Shown piece by piece: positions 27,486 through 36,698 of a stretch of DNA of 64,000 nucleotides; within the stretch, counting starts at the first letter, position 1, and each line of letters begins with the position of its first letter. Under the pieces are notes generated by a model. It searched no databases and had not been told where the DNA came from. It saw only the letters and a list, made by a program, of their open reading frames with translations. Source of the DNA: JABJGO01 sp963921245 (GTDB taxonomy: Bacteria; Pseudomonadota; Alphaproteobacteria; Rhodospirillales; Casp-alpha2); the NCBI GenBank assembly GCA_963921245.4, contig CAWUEY030000001.1, positions 1,550,001 through 1,614,000 on the forward strand. Direction: 5' to 3'. The position numbers and the translations under genes are program-made.

Positions 27486-29579
27486 TTACAAACCCAGCGC
27501 CTTTTGTTGGCGCGCGCTATAGGCCTGAAGCACCCGATCAGCGATCATAGCAATCAGTGCCATGGAAAGCCCCGTCACCAGGCCTGCACCGGCATTGGCG
27601 ACACCCAGTGCCAGATAAACCTGCTGTCCAAGGCCTTGCGTGCCCACAAGGGCTGCAATCACCAGCATGGCGAGGCCGTACATGATGGTCTGATTCAGGC
27701 CCAGCATGATCACAGGTAGAGCCAGCGGCAACTTTACCTGGAACAACATCTGTGTCGACGTACATCCCATCTGATGAGAAGCTTCAACGATTTCAGCCGG
27801 TACGTTGCGCAATCCGTGCTCTACATATCGGATCATGGGCACAATGGCATAAGCAATAATGGCCAGCAGAGCCGTAAACTCGCCAACCTTGAACAGCATC
27901 AGGACCGGGATCAGCAACACAAACTGCGGCATGGTTTGCAAGGTGTCGTTTATGGGGCGGAGAATACGGGAAACGGTTTCATTGCCAGCCGCCCATACAC
28001 CCAACAGGCCGCCGACGACAACGCAAAACAGAACGGCTGCTCCACACAAATAGACCGACAGCATTGTCGGTAGCCAGATGCCATTGATGAGCATGAACAG
28101 CATGGACAGAAACGCAAAGATGGCAACGTTCCGGCCACCAGCCTGATAAGACAAAAGTGTTACGACCGCCATGAAGACTGGCCATGGCGTGCCGGTGGTC
28201 CCATAGTACAGCAATCCGCCGAATACTATGACCGTGACGGAGGCTTTCCAGCTCCATTTTCGCCAGGCAAAAACCGAAAAAGCAGTAACGGCGAGCGCGT
28301 AGGTGTAAATCATGGGATCGGTCAGATTAAAACCCCATGAGAACGGACTGATGGTTTTGGCAAATCCAATCCGAATGGGAAGTAGAATAAAGAATAACGT
28401 ATTGGACTTGATAGCGGTCATTTCCGCATTGAAATTACGAACGATATACCTGACGAACTCATTCAGAATATCTGCCGGATAGAACACCCACTCTTCGGGA
28501 AACTCCGCGACCCAGGGCAGTACAGTGGAACCTGCAACAAAGACCACAAACGCCGCGCCGGCAATAAAAAGATGCCGGTGGCGAGGCCACAGGCCAGTCT
28601 GTTTGTTTTCCTGCCAGTCATTCCGTTTTACAGCAAGGCCCCAGCTGATGCGATCCAGGATCATGGCAAGCAATGCAATTACCAAACCGGCCAGGAGGCT
28701 TTGACCAAATTGCGCCTTGCGCATGGTGGAAAGAACTTCCCAACCGATGTCGGCGAAACCACCAATGATGGCCGCGATGATAACCATGCTCAGAGCGGCC
28801 ATGGTGGTTTGATTGACCCCCACCATGATCTGGGGAAGGGCTGTCGGAATTTCCACCTGCCAGAATCTTTGCCGCGGTGTACATCCCGACATGATGGCCG
28901 ATTCAACCACATCCGGGGGCACCCGTCTTAGCCCCAGAATGGTGTTCCGAACCATAGGCGGCGCCGCGTAAATGGCGCTGGCGATCAAACCGACCACCGG
29001 GCCGAAGCCGAATAGGAAAAGGATGGGAATCAAATACGCAAACGCTGGTACGGTTTGCATCAGGTCCAGAACAGGCTGCACAAACCGGTCAAAGCGGGGG
29101 GACCGAAAGGCCAGAATTCCAAGAACCAACCCCAGGCCTACGGACAACGGCATGGAAATGGCAACCAGAGCCAGAGTGTTCATGCTCTCGTCCCAATATC
29201 CGACAATCACCATGTAGCCCAGAGCAAAGGTTGTGAAAACGGCGAGGCCCCAGCCGCCAGCACGATGTGCTAGAACAATAATCATGGCCATGGTGGCTGG
29301 CCAGGGTAGCCAGTTTAAAAGGGTGCTCATGGCGGTCATGGGCCAGTCGAGCGTCCATGAAACGGCCCGGAAAAGCCAACGGAAATGTCCCACAAACCAG
29401 GCCGTGATGTCATTGATCCAGGAAATCAGGGGAACGACCCATTCCTTGGGGTATTCCTTGAGCCAGGGAACAGAGTCCGACAGAAGGAAACATGCAAGTG
29501 TCATCACGCCGACCAGCAACCACGGGAGGAACCCGTTTGGTAGAGTCGTGGCTTTACCAACCAGGGCTGCCTTGATCAT
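27486..29579 (-). CDS. proW: Glycine betaine/proline-type ABC transporter, double permease
   Basis: The 697-residue inner-membrane protein contains two complete permease halves, each about 330 residues with its own transmembrane set. Internal duplication shows in pairs such as EYPKEWVVPLISWIND near 38 and EFPEEWVFYPADILNE near 365. Both halves carry a ProW-type EAA-like loop (for example GCTPRQRFWQVEIPTALPQI and GCTSTQMLFQVKLPLALPVI). One chain thus supplies the full permease dimer. The ATG overlaps the proV stop by four bases. Substrate is probably glycine betaine, choline or proline betaine. Confidence 0.93.
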   Translation of the reverse strand: MIKAALVGKATTLPNGFLPWLLVGVMTLACFLLSDSVPWLKEYPKEWVVPLISWINDITAWFVGHFRWLFRAVSWTLDWPMTAMSTLLNWLPWPATMAMIIVLAHRAGGWGLAVFTTFALGYMVIVGYWDESMNTLALVAISMPLSVGLGLVLGILAFRSPRFDRFVQPVLDLMQTVPAFAYLIPILFLFGFGPVVGLIASAIYAAPPMVRNTILGLRRVPPDVVESAIMSGCTPRQRFWQVEIPTALPQIMVGVNQTTMAALSMVIIAAIIGGFADIGWEVLSTMRKAQFGQSLLAGLVIALLAMILDRISWGLAVKRNDWQENKQTGLWPRHRHLFIAGAAFVVFVAGSTVLPWVAEFPEEWVFYPADILNEFVRYIVRNFNAEMTAIKSNTLFFILLPIRIGFAKTISPFSWGFNLTDPMIYTYALAVTAFSVFAWRKWSWKASVTVIVFGGLLYYGTTGTPWPVFMAVVTLLSYQAGGRNVAIFAFLSMLFMLINGIWLPTMLSVYLCGAAVLFCVVVGGLLGVWAAGNETVSRILRPINDTLQTMPQFVLLIPVLMLFKVGEFTALLAIIAYAIVPMIRYVEHGLRNVPAEIVEASHQMGCTSTQMLFQVKLPLALPVIMLGLNQTIMYGLAMLVIAALVGTQGLGQQVYLALGVANAGAGLVTGLSMALIAMIADRVLQAYSARQQKALGL

Positions 29580-30649
29580 GCCGCAGCACCGCCCGATTGG
29601 GCTCTGGACTCACCTTCTGCCAGTGCATGCACCACCCCCGCGGGGGTTACCATGCCGACGATATCGCCCTGGTTATTGATGACGGCAACGGGTTCTTCCC
29701 GTTGCGCAAAGGCCGGCAACAGGTCCTCCAATATCGTGTCGGGAGTCGTTGTTACGCTTGTATCCAATCCGTCACGTGCCTGTTCCATGATTTTTACAAC
29801 CGTGATGACGCGAACCAGCGGGACATCTTCGGTAAACTCGGCCACATAGTCCGTTGCTGGATTAAGTACAATCTCCGAAGCCGTTCCGATCTGTACAATC
29901 TGGCCATCTTTCATGATGGCGATACGATCCGCAATTTTTAGGGCTTCAAGGAAATCGTGGGTGATGAAAACAATCGTTTTTTGGAGCATGGTCTGTAAGC
30001 GTACAAACTCGTCCTGCATTTGTCTGCGGATCAGGGGATCTAGCGCAGAAAACGGTTCATCAAGGAACCAGATTTCCGGTTCAACGGCTAATGAACGGGC
30101 GATCCCGACACGTTGCTGCTGGCCGCCGGATAACTGGCGTGGGAAAGCGTTTTCGCGTCCCGCCAGGCCAACCAGCTCCACCATCTCAAGAGCACGTTTG
30201 TAGCGGGTATCCTCGTCGATCCCTTGAATTTTCAACGGAAAGGCTACGTTATCCATAACCGACAGGTGCGGTAGAAGACCAAAGCCCTGGAAAACCATAC
30301 CCATTTTGTGTCGGCGGATTTCGATCAGTTCATTATCAGAGACCTTCAACAGGTCCTCACCGTCCATCAAAATCTCCCCCGCTGTTGAATCGACAAGCCG
30401 CGACAAACAACGGACCATGGTGGATTTACCGGACCCGGAAAGCCCCATGATGACAAAAATCTCCCCCACTTTAACCTCAAAACTCACATTGACCGCCGCG
30501 GGAATATGCCCGCTCTCTTTAATGCTATCCAATGTGCCGGCAACATCTGAAACGACACCGTTGCCATTCTCAAAAAACTGATCCGGATTTTCACCGTAGA
30601 TTTTCCAGATGTTGTTGCACGCGATCTTAACCTGATTGTTCGCCGCCAT
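29576..30649 (-). CDS. proV: Glycine betaine/proline-type ABC transporter, ATP-binding subunit
   Basis: About 357 residues from MAANNQ, preceded by GGAGCAAGAG; a few extra upstream codons are open. Walker A GLSGSGKST, signature LSGGQQQRVGIARSLA, Walker B EIWFLDEPFSALD and the H-loop ITHD are intact. A C-terminal pair of CBS-type segments (about 270-350) follows, the part that senses ionic strength in OpuA-type transporters. It lies 125 bases after proX on the minus strand, with a strong hairpin between them. Confidence 0.94.
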   Translation of the reverse strand: MAANNQVKIACNNIWKIYGENPDQFFENGNGVVSDVAGTLDSIKESGHIPAAVNVSFEVKVGEIFVIMGLSGSGKSTMVRCLSRLVDSTAGEILMDGEDLLKVSDNELIEIRRHKMGMVFQGFGLLPHLSVMDNVAFPLKIQGIDEDTRYKRALEMVELVGLAGRENAFPRQLSGGQQQRVGIARSLAVEPEIWFLDEPFSALDPLIRRQMQDEFVRLQTMLQKTIVFITHDFLEALKIADRIAIMKDGQIVQIGTASEIVLNPATDYVAEFTEDVPLVRVITVVKIMEQARDGLDTSVTTTPDTILEDLLPAFAQREEPVAVINNQGDIVGMVTPAGVVHALAEGESRAQSGGAAA

Positions 30650-30716
30650 CTCTTGCTCCACTGTTTCGTGGTATTTGTCCTATTTTACGTCTCGATTGAC
30701 CGACGTATAAAGAAAA

Positions 30717-30747
30717 TTGAGGCGGCCAAGCAATCTGGCCGCCTCAA
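30717..30747 (-). terminator. Strong hairpin between proX and proV (possible attenuator)
   Basis: A perfect 12-base-pair stem (TTGAGGCGGCCA with TGGCCGCCTCAA) encloses a 7-base loop. On the minus strand it is followed by TTTTCTTT, so it has the form of an intrinsic terminator. It sits between the substrate-binding gene and the ATPase gene. It probably stabilises the proX end and lets only some transcripts continue into proVW, giving more binding protein than transporter core. Confidence 0.85.
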
Positions 30748-30773
30748 TGGTAGCTCTTAAGTTTTATCGTGCC

Positions 30774-31706
30774 TTAATTCATAGCTGCTTCGGCAATGGG
30801 CTTCCAACGAGACTCATTGTCTTCAACCCATGCCTTGGTCAGGGCGAGTATGTCCGCGCCATCGTTGTCCACAGCACCCATAATGGGCTCCTGATCAGCA
30901 TTGGTAATCCGGAAGTTTTTCATGAACTCGTGGGCAGCAGGCCACTTGTCCTTCATACCCGGCCACGCGGCGTTGAATGTCCGCGGCGGTACCAGGGAGT
31001 ATTTTTCCATAACGTCGGCAGGCATATCGACCCAGGTGGCATCAATGTTCGCCAAAGACCAGTGCGGTGCCCAGAACATCATGACCAAAGGCGATTTTGC
31101 CTCAATCGCGGATGACATTTCCGCAACCAGAGAGCCCTCACTACCGGAGGGAACCGCGACGAATTGAAGGCCTTCACCGGCCACCAGATCAGCGGAGCGC
31201 GTCCCCCAGTCAGCGGGGTAGGCCAGAACGCGCCCATTCGGGAAGGTTTCAGGTGCGGCAAACGCCTGTGCGCAATTTTTGAAAGCATCCCAGGCAGGCA
31301 ACCCCGGGCAGGCATCTTCCATGTGATTTGGGTAAAGCCATCCTTCGCGGGCGGACAGACCAACATCGCCGAGGTCTTCAATTTTACCTTCAGAGATCAG
31401 TTTCGGATAAAACTCACCCAGATTGTTGTCCCAGAGCTCGGTAGCAACGGTTATACCACCATCGGCCACAGCCGTTGCTGAAGCCAGGTATCCGGCGGTG
31501 ACGTATTCCACCGTGTAACCCATTTCTTGCAGGATATGGCCATTAATATGAGCCGTTACATGCTGACCTGTCCATTCAAAAAGCGCCAATTTAATGGGCT
31601 CGTCTGTTGCCCCGAGATCGGCAGCATAAGCGTTTGGCGATACCGCCAGGGCCGAAAGACCAAGTGCCACAGCGGCACCTTTTGTAAATTTACGAATGTT
31701 GAACAT
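30774..31706 (-). CDS. proX: Glycine betaine/proline-type ABC transporter, substrate-binding protein
   Basis: The 310-residue protein begins with a signal peptide (MFNIRKFTKGAAVALGLSAL, cleavage probably after AYA near 28). It is followed by a type-II periplasmic binding fold with the OpuAC pattern (GYTVEYVTAGYLASATAVA, DGGITVATELWDNN, LYPNHMEDACPGLPAW). Trp-rich segments such as WAPHW would supply the aromatic box that holds a quaternary ammonium. It is the first gene of a proXVW operon. No lipobox, so it is a free periplasmic protein. Whether the preferred ligand is glycine betaine, choline or carnitine is not resolved. Confidence 0.93.
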   Translation of the reverse strand: MFNIRKFTKGAAVALGLSALAVSPNAYAADLGATDEPIKLALFEWTGQHVTAHINGHILQEMGYTVEYVTAGYLASATAVADGGITVATELWDNNLGEFYPKLISEGKIEDLGDVGLSAREGWLYPNHMEDACPGLPAWDAFKNCAQAFAAPETFPNGRVLAYPADWGTRSADLVAGEGLQFVAVPSGSEGSLVAEMSSAIEAKSPLVMMFWAPHWSLANIDATWVDMPADVMEKYSLVPPRTFNAAWPGMKDKWPAAHEFMKNFRITNADQEPIMGAVDNDGADILALTKAWVEDNESRWKPIAEAAMN

Positions 31707-31911
31707 GTGTCCTCCCTAGACTATCTACCTGTTCATTGGATTGGGTCAAAACCCTGTTGAGATGTTGATTTCAAATTCTCACGTGCCATGAACATACGAT
31801 AATCAACCGGCGGGTTCCAGATATAATATCTCCGTTTACGGGGTACCGGAAACTTGGCTCGTTGGTGCAAATTCTCCTTGATTTGTGACGAAGAGCGTCC
31901 TATAGACGGGG

Positions 31912-31968
31912 ATACGTGGTGATTTGGTCGACCGGCTTGCGGCCACGTAAAACGAAACGCTAAAAGGT
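31912..31968 (+). promoter_or_regulatory. SAM-II riboswitch upstream of metZ
   Basis: The segment contains the SAM-II core almost verbatim: ACGTGGTGATTTGGTCGACC, then GGCTTGCGGCCACGT, then the A-rich linker and CGCTAAAAGG. The stem ACGTGG/CCACGT encloses the pseudoknot-forming loop. SAM-II binds S-adenosylmethionine and lowers expression of methionine-synthesis genes in alphaproteobacteria. Here it lies about 110 bases before the metZ ATG. Confidence 0.93.
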
Positions 31969-31991
31969 TGGAGGCTCGTTCCCTCAAGAAT

Positions 31992-32020
31992 GCTCCGACC
32001 CGGTGTGGCGGGGCTTTTTT
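31992..32020 (+). terminator. Terminator-like hairpin between SAM-II riboswitch and metZ
   Basis: The arms GCTCCG and CGGGGC (one G-T pair) close an 11-base loop and are followed by TTTTTT at 32015-32020. It lies 24 bases after the riboswitch core and 55 bases before the metZ start. It could be the expression platform, ending transcription when SAM is bound. Confidence 0.7.
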
Positions 32021-32075
32021 GTTCCGCATTTTTATATTTGAACAATGCCCCCAAAGAGGGTGCGGGAGTAGTGAT

Positions 32076-33284
32076 ATGAGCAAGAATGACCGTAATTCTT
32101 CCTCGTGGCGGTCGGCAACCCAGGCCGTGCGCGGTGGTACGGAACGCAGTGCGTTTATGGAGACCAGTGAGGCCGTGTACCTGAATTCCGGGTATGTTTA
32201 TGATTCCGCAGAAGAAGCTGAAGCCGCCTTCGATGGTTCCCGGCGGCGGTATGTCTACTCTCGGTACGCAAACCCCACGGTGACCATGTTTGAAAAACGC
32301 CTGGCGTTGCTGGAGGGAGCCCGGTTTGCCCGAGGAACAGCGGCTGGCATGTCGGCGGTGTTCTGTTCCATGGCGTGTTTTCTGGAAGCGGGCAACCGTA
32401 TCGTCGCATCGCGGGCAATTTTCGGGTCCTGTCACTACATCATCAACGACATTCTGCCCAAGTACGGTATTGTCACTGAGTTCGTCGATGGCCGAGATTT
32501 GGAAGATTGGAAACGGGCGCTCGCGACACCGGCCGATGCGGTGTTTTTGGAATCACCGTCCAATCCGACGCTGGAGATTATCGACATCAAGGCTGTTTGT
32601 GATTTGGCGCATGAGGCCGGTGCAAGGGTGATCGTCGACAATGTTTTTGCCAGTCCTGCCCTGCAACACCCTCTGGATTTCGGTGCTGATGTGATTGTTT
32701 ACTCCACCACCAAACATATCGACGGACAGGGACGATGTCTCGGTGGGGCTGTTTTATCCAACGATCAGGAATACATGGAGGACAAGCTGGGTACCTTCCT
32801 GAAACACACCGGTCCAGCCATGAGCCCGTTCAACGCCTGGGTTATGCTGAAGGGGCTGGAAACGCTGGACCTGCGTCTCGAACGCCATTGCGCGAATGCC
32901 CTTAAGGTGGCCGAGTTCCTGTCCCGTCGTTCCGGTGTTTCCAATGTTCTGTATCCCGGACTGACCGCCCACCCCCAATATGATCTCGCCATGCAACAGA
33001 TGCGCGCGGGGGGAACTGTGGTCACGTTCAGTATCGACGGAGGAAAAGAAGCGGCTTTTTCTTTTCTTAATGGACTGGAGATTGTCGATATCTCCAATAA
33101 TCTGGGCGACGCAAAGAGTCTTGCTACACATCCCTCAACAACCACCCACCAACGCTTGAGTGCCGCCGAACGTGCTCTTGTCGGTATCGGTGATGGCATG
33201 GTTCGAATGTCGGTCGGTCTCGAAAACATCGATGATCTCGTTGATGATCTGGACCGGGCATTGGCTGACCGACACTCTCTCTGA
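32076..33284 (+). CDS. metZ: O-succinylhomoserine sulfhydrylase
   Basis: About 402 residues from MSKNDR at 32076. It is a Cys/Met-metabolism PLP enzyme that makes homocysteine from O-succinylhomoserine and sulfide. Landmarks are YVYSRYANPTVTMFEKRLA, the catalytic Lys213 in YSTTKHIDGQGR, and THPSTTTHQRLSAAER. Control by SAM-II fits methionine synthesis. The choice of MetZ over MetB/MetC rests on overall pattern and the riboswitch. The open frame extends upstream into the terminator and is not translated. Confidence 0.93.
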   Translation: MSKNDRNSSSWRSATQAVRGGTERSAFMETSEAVYLNSGYVYDSAEEAEAAFDGSRRRYVYSRYANPTVTMFEKRLALLEGARFARGTAAGMSAVFCSMACFLEAGNRIVASRAIFGSCHYIINDILPKYGIVTEFVDGRDLEDWKRALATPADAVFLESPSNPTLEIIDIKAVCDLAHEAGARVIVDNVFASPALQHPLDFGADVIVYSTTKHIDGQGRCLGGAVLSNDQEYMEDKLGTFLKHTGPAMSPFNAWVMLKGLETLDLRLERHCANALKVAEFLSRRSGVSNVLYPGLTAHPQYDLAMQQMRAGGTVVTFSIDGGKEAAFSFLNGLEIVDISNNLGDAKSLATHPSTTTHQRLSAAERALVGIGDGMVRMSVGLENIDDLVDDLDRALADRHSL

Positions 33285-33725
33285 ATGTTGAGACGTACCA
33301 AAATCGCAAAACCGATACGTGCCCGGAGGTTGGCCGCGGGTGTTGCCAGCCGTTGCATGATCGTGCCGGATGGCAGTTTCGCGACCGAAACGCCAGTGTC
33401 TATCAATCCCGTTGACCGTCAGTTGGGTGAGGATTGCTGGCTCGTCAATCCGGTGGACCATAAGCAGAGTGAGGGATTTCGGGATTATCGCTGTCAATTT
33501 CACAGCTATGACGATCACAAGGGTACAGATTTAGCGATTAGTGATCTGGAGGAAATGGCGCAAGGCGACGCCGTCATCGCATCCGTACCCGCCACCCGGT
33601 GGCGTCCGCGGCACGCGGCCTGGTACGGATGATGTGGCTGTTCGCGATAGGGGATGTGCTGTTGTGGCGGCTCGAGAGTGTGGAGCCGGTCCGGTCATTG
33701 ATCCTGGTGGCGTCATCCCCCTTTG
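33285..33725 (+). pseudogene. M23 peptidase-family gene, frameshifted and truncated
   Basis: The first frame (33285-33632) reads an M23-type N-terminal region: LGEDCWLVNPVD, FRDYRC, SYDDHKGTDLAISDLEEM, then leaves the family near 33590. The family continues in another frame with GGVRGTRPGTDDVAVRD and CGAGPVIDPGG, then stops near 33725. The C-terminal zinc-binding part is gone. Intact members are exported peptidoglycan endopeptidases. It begins directly after the metZ stop and runs into the 3' end of the convergent MoaD-like gene. Confidence 0.75.
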
Positions 33726-33949
33726 ATTGGTGGAAAAATTGTCACCTTGTCGCCGTCGAGCAGAATACGACTGGTACGGTCTGGCAGGGACACAGGAATA
33801 TCATTAATCATCACGGCATAAGATTCTTCTGGCGGCATTTCCAATTGAATAAGAAGCTCATGGGCGGACAAACCATCAGGGAATTCACGAGTGCCCGATA
33901 CATCACCCATGGCTCCCTGCATGGAGATAACCTGTATATCGAGTTTCAA
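33713..33949 (-). CDS. MoaD/ThiS-family ubiquitin-like sulfur carrier
   Basis: About 78 residues from a TTG at 33949; an ATG start further upstream (34009) overlaps the preceding AOR gene, so the start is uncertain. It ends DGDKVTIFPPIKGG, the Gly-Gly tail required for thiocarboxylate activation. The middle contains LPDRTSRILLDGD, typical of MoaD-like folds. It lies 16 bases after the AOR gene. Such carriers next to tungsten-dependent AOR genes probably serve assembly of the pterin cofactor; that assignment is inference. Confidence 0.78.
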   Translation of the reverse strand: MKLDIQVISMQGAMGDVSGTREFPDGLSAHELLIQLEMPPEESYAVMINDIPVSLPDRTSRILLDGDKVTIFPPIKGG

Positions 33950-33965
33950 CGCGTCGCTCTTTTTT

Positions 33966-35798
33966 CTATGACAGGCCGAGACGTGACAGCGTGGCGTCTT
34001 TAGGCACACCCTCGGGCGACCAGCCCCGCTGTTCGTAATATTCGGGCAGCATAACGCTGAGTTCGGTAACTTTGCCTGTTGCCGCTCCGGTTTTCGCGGG
34101 CTCCTCCAACACGCGGGCGGGAAGCGTGTCGTCCTTGGCGGTAAAGCCGGCTTTCAGATTGAACAGGCGCTCTAGATTCCATATACGCTCGCCAGTCTCC
34201 ATCAAGCGGTCAATGCCCCATTCGCCGGGCAGGTCAGCCTCCAGTTGCGCAATCAGCATCTCATCACCGAAACCCCCGCGGGCAAACATGCACAATCCGG
34301 TTGAATCGTACATGGCCATGCCGTCCTGTGCTTTTTTCACAACCGGGGCGCGTCCGACAGGGGACACATCGGTGTAATCCTCGGTCCAGGCCGCGCCGCG
34401 GAGATGGCAGGCACCCCGGTTTGAGGTCGCGTACAAGAGCCCCATGCCCTGCATAGCTCGAGGGTCGTAACCGGCGAACTCCTGTCCCTTCACAGACATG
34501 GAAATCTCAGGGTGGCCATATTTTTCACAGAGACGTTTTGACCCCAGGCCCAGTTCCCGCCCGAAATCTGTTGCGGTGCCCGTGACTTCCGCCGCCCAGC
34601 ACAGTGCTTCGGCGGAACCGAAGTTAAGAGCCATACCGCCGGTATGTTCCGTCGTAATGACGCCCATTTCGAACAGTTCCATAGCCGCCCCAAGGGTCGC
34701 GCCAAAGGAAATGGGGTCCATGGAATGTTCATTGCACAGCGCCTGTGCATAGGTGGCGGCTTCGATATCATCGACTCCGCAAAACGGCCCCAGTGCAAAT
34801 GCCCCTTCATACTCCAACCCACCTTCTGGTGTGGTGTACTTCCCGCCCTTGTCGCGAACGCTGAAGTGGGTGGGGTCTATCTCCGAAACACGACCACAGG
34901 CGATGGTACAGGCAAAACACCCCTTGTTGGTTTTCAGGTTAGCTTTTCCGTCCGATTCTCGGATGCGCGTCATGGCGGCAACGTTGATATTCCCGGCTCC
35001 CTCAAACTGTACATCCCGGCAGTTTCGTGTAGGCAAGCTGCCCCAGGCCTGATTGACGTCCATCATGGCCATGGTTCCGATGGCACCCCGGCGTTTGGCG
35101 TCGGCGGTTGCATTGAGCTTCGCACTGGCTTTCATGGCGACAGAGAAAAACTCTTTTGGATTGTTGACGTCAACACCCTTTGTGCCACGAACCGCCACAG
35201 TTTTGAGGTTTTTCGAACCCATGACAGTACCAACACCGGAACGTCCGGCGGCGCGGTCTCTGTCATTTACAACACACGCAAACTTGACGCCTTGTTCACC
35301 GGCAATCCCGATTGACGCGAGCTTGATGTCCGGGTCGTGATGGCGTTTGCAAACCATTTCTTCGGTTTCCCAAACCGTTTTGCCCCACACAAAACCTTCG
35401 GCGCCCAGGATTTCAACCCGGTCGTTGCGAATGTAGAGATAAACTGGTTTTGGGGCGCGACCTTCAAAGATGATCATGTCCCAACCGGCTAGTTTCAGTT
35501 CACCGCCGAACTGGCCGCCCGAATTAGAGCATGCAATGGCACCGGTCAACGCGCCTTTGGTTACAACCGACCAGCGACCGCCGGTTGAAGCACCGGTTCC
35601 TGTCAGCGGACCTGTGGCAAAAATCAGTTTGTTGTCGGGTGACAAGGCGCTGACAGCAGGATCGATTTCTTCCATCAGGTACCTGGTGGCGAGGCCCCGT
35701 TGACCGATATAGGCTTCCGCCCATTCCATGTTCAGCGGTTCTTCCTTTGCGGAAAGATTGGTAAGATCAACTCTAAGGATTTTTCCCTGCCACGCCAT
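33966..35798 (-). CDS. Aldehyde ferredoxin oxidoreductase (tungsten/molybdopterin family)
   Basis: About 610 residues from MAWQGKILRVDL, preceded by GGAG; a longer frame is open upstream. The AOR N-terminal domain shows GQRGLATRYLMEE, GTGASTGGRWSVVTKG and GRSGVGTVMGSKNLK. The 4Fe-4S cluster motif is KGCFACTIACGR. A later Cys lies in TGLCMFA. Family members oxidise aldehydes to acids, or reduce acids, with ferredoxin, using a tungstopterin. AOR is mostly known from anaerobes, so its presence beside a B12 protein is notable. No ferredoxin or NAD subunit is adjacent. Confidence 0.93.
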   Translation of the reverse strand: MAWQGKILRVDLTNLSAKEEPLNMEWAEAYIGQRGLATRYLMEEIDPAVSALSPDNKLIFATGPLTGTGASTGGRWSVVTKGALTGAIACSNSGGQFGGELKLAGWDMIIFEGRAPKPVYLYIRNDRVEILGAEGFVWGKTVWETEEMVCKRHHDPDIKLASIGIAGEQGVKFACVVNDRDRAAGRSGVGTVMGSKNLKTVAVRGTKGVDVNNPKEFFSVAMKASAKLNATADAKRRGAIGTMAMMDVNQAWGSLPTRNCRDVQFEGAGNINVAAMTRIRESDGKANLKTNKGCFACTIACGRVSEIDPTHFSVRDKGGKYTTPEGGLEYEGAFALGPFCGVDDIEAATYAQALCNEHSMDPISFGATLGAAMELFEMGVITTEHTGGMALNFGSAEALCWAAEVTGTATDFGRELGLGSKRLCEKYGHPEISMSVKGQEFAGYDPRAMQGMGLLYATSNRGACHLRGAAWTEDYTDVSPVGRAPVVKKAQDGMAMYDSTGLCMFARGGFGDEMLIAQLEADLPGEWGIDRLMETGERIWNLERLFNLKAGFTAKDDTLPARVLEEPAKTGAATGKVTELSVMLPEYYEQRGWSPEGVPKDATLSRLGLS

Positions 35799-35911
35799 TA
35801 AACCGCTCCACCCCACAAACAAGAAAGATCAATGACACCGGATCAGAGGTGTCGTATGCAGACAGCATATTGCCCCAACAAGGCCAAAGATCAATACCAG
35901 GGTTTTCAGGG

Positions 35912-36697
35912 TTATGCCTGGCTTTCCCGGTTGATTTTGCGGCACCGGATGAGGGCGGCTTCCATGGCGTCAGGCCATGCCTGCAATCCGCCATTCTTTT
36001 CAAGCTCCTGAAGGGCTGTGCGTGTGAGGGAACCCTCAATCGCGTATTCATCGACCATATGATCAAAATCAACATTGGGATGTTCAAGTACCATGCCGCA
36101 CGTCGCCCGCAAGGCTCGGGCTGTGATTTCACGCGCGGTTCCCGGTTCCAGGCCGCTGGCGGCCAGCCAATTTGCCAGGGATCGAATACCGGCATGGAAA
36201 GCACTGAAAATGACACCCTGTATACTGGCCAGTTCATAGGTCTCTTCGTCGTCAAAAACGTGAACCGTTCCCAGTTTTTCAAACAATTGCCTTGCCTCAA
36301 GATTTTCCGGAAACAAACAGGTCGGGCTTTCCCCAATCTTTGCTGCCGTAATGGGCAGGGCTCGAACAACGCTCGCCGGCGAAACGGCATCCGCGAGGGC
36401 GAATAACGCAATTCCAGCCGCAATGGATATAGCGGTTTGACCCTCACGCCAGGGTAATCCTGAAGCTGCGGCGATAAGTTGCGGCGGGCGCGTTGCCAGC
36501 AAAACGATCTCTGAGGATTTAACGACGTCCTCATTGCTGTTGGCGATGCGGAGTCCGTATTTTTCCGAGAGCCGCCGGGCATGATCACTTCCCCTTGGCG
36601 ATAGAACCATCTCGGGTGCGGATTCGTGGCGCATGAGACCGTCCACCAGGTATCCCGCGAGATGGCCAACACCGATTATGCCGAGCCGCTTATTCAT
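35912..36697 (-). CDS. Pyrroline-5-carboxylate reductase-like NAD(P)-binding protein
   Basis: The 261-residue protein starts with a Rossmann motif GIIGVGHLAGYLVDGL and contains the P5CR-type segments VLLATRPPQLIAAA and SIAAGIALFALADA. The C-terminal dimerisation part is diverged from ProC (for example FSAFHAGIRSLANWLAASGL), so proline synthesis is not assured. It starts 1 base after the stop of the B12-protein gene, so the two are translationally linked. Likely an imine or enamine reductase of the local pathway. Confidence 0.75.
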   Translation of the reverse strand: MNKRLGIIGVGHLAGYLVDGLMRHESAPEMVLSPRGSDHARRLSEKYGLRIANSNEDVVKSSEIVLLATRPPQLIAAASGLPWREGQTAISIAAGIALFALADAVSPASVVRALPITAAKIGESPTCLFPENLEARQLFEKLGTVHVFDDEETYELASIQGVIFSAFHAGIRSLANWLAASGLEPGTAREITARALRATCGMVLEHPNVDFDHMVDEYAIEGSLTRTALQELEKNGGLQAWPDAMEAALIRCRKINRESQA

Positions 36698-36698
36698 A

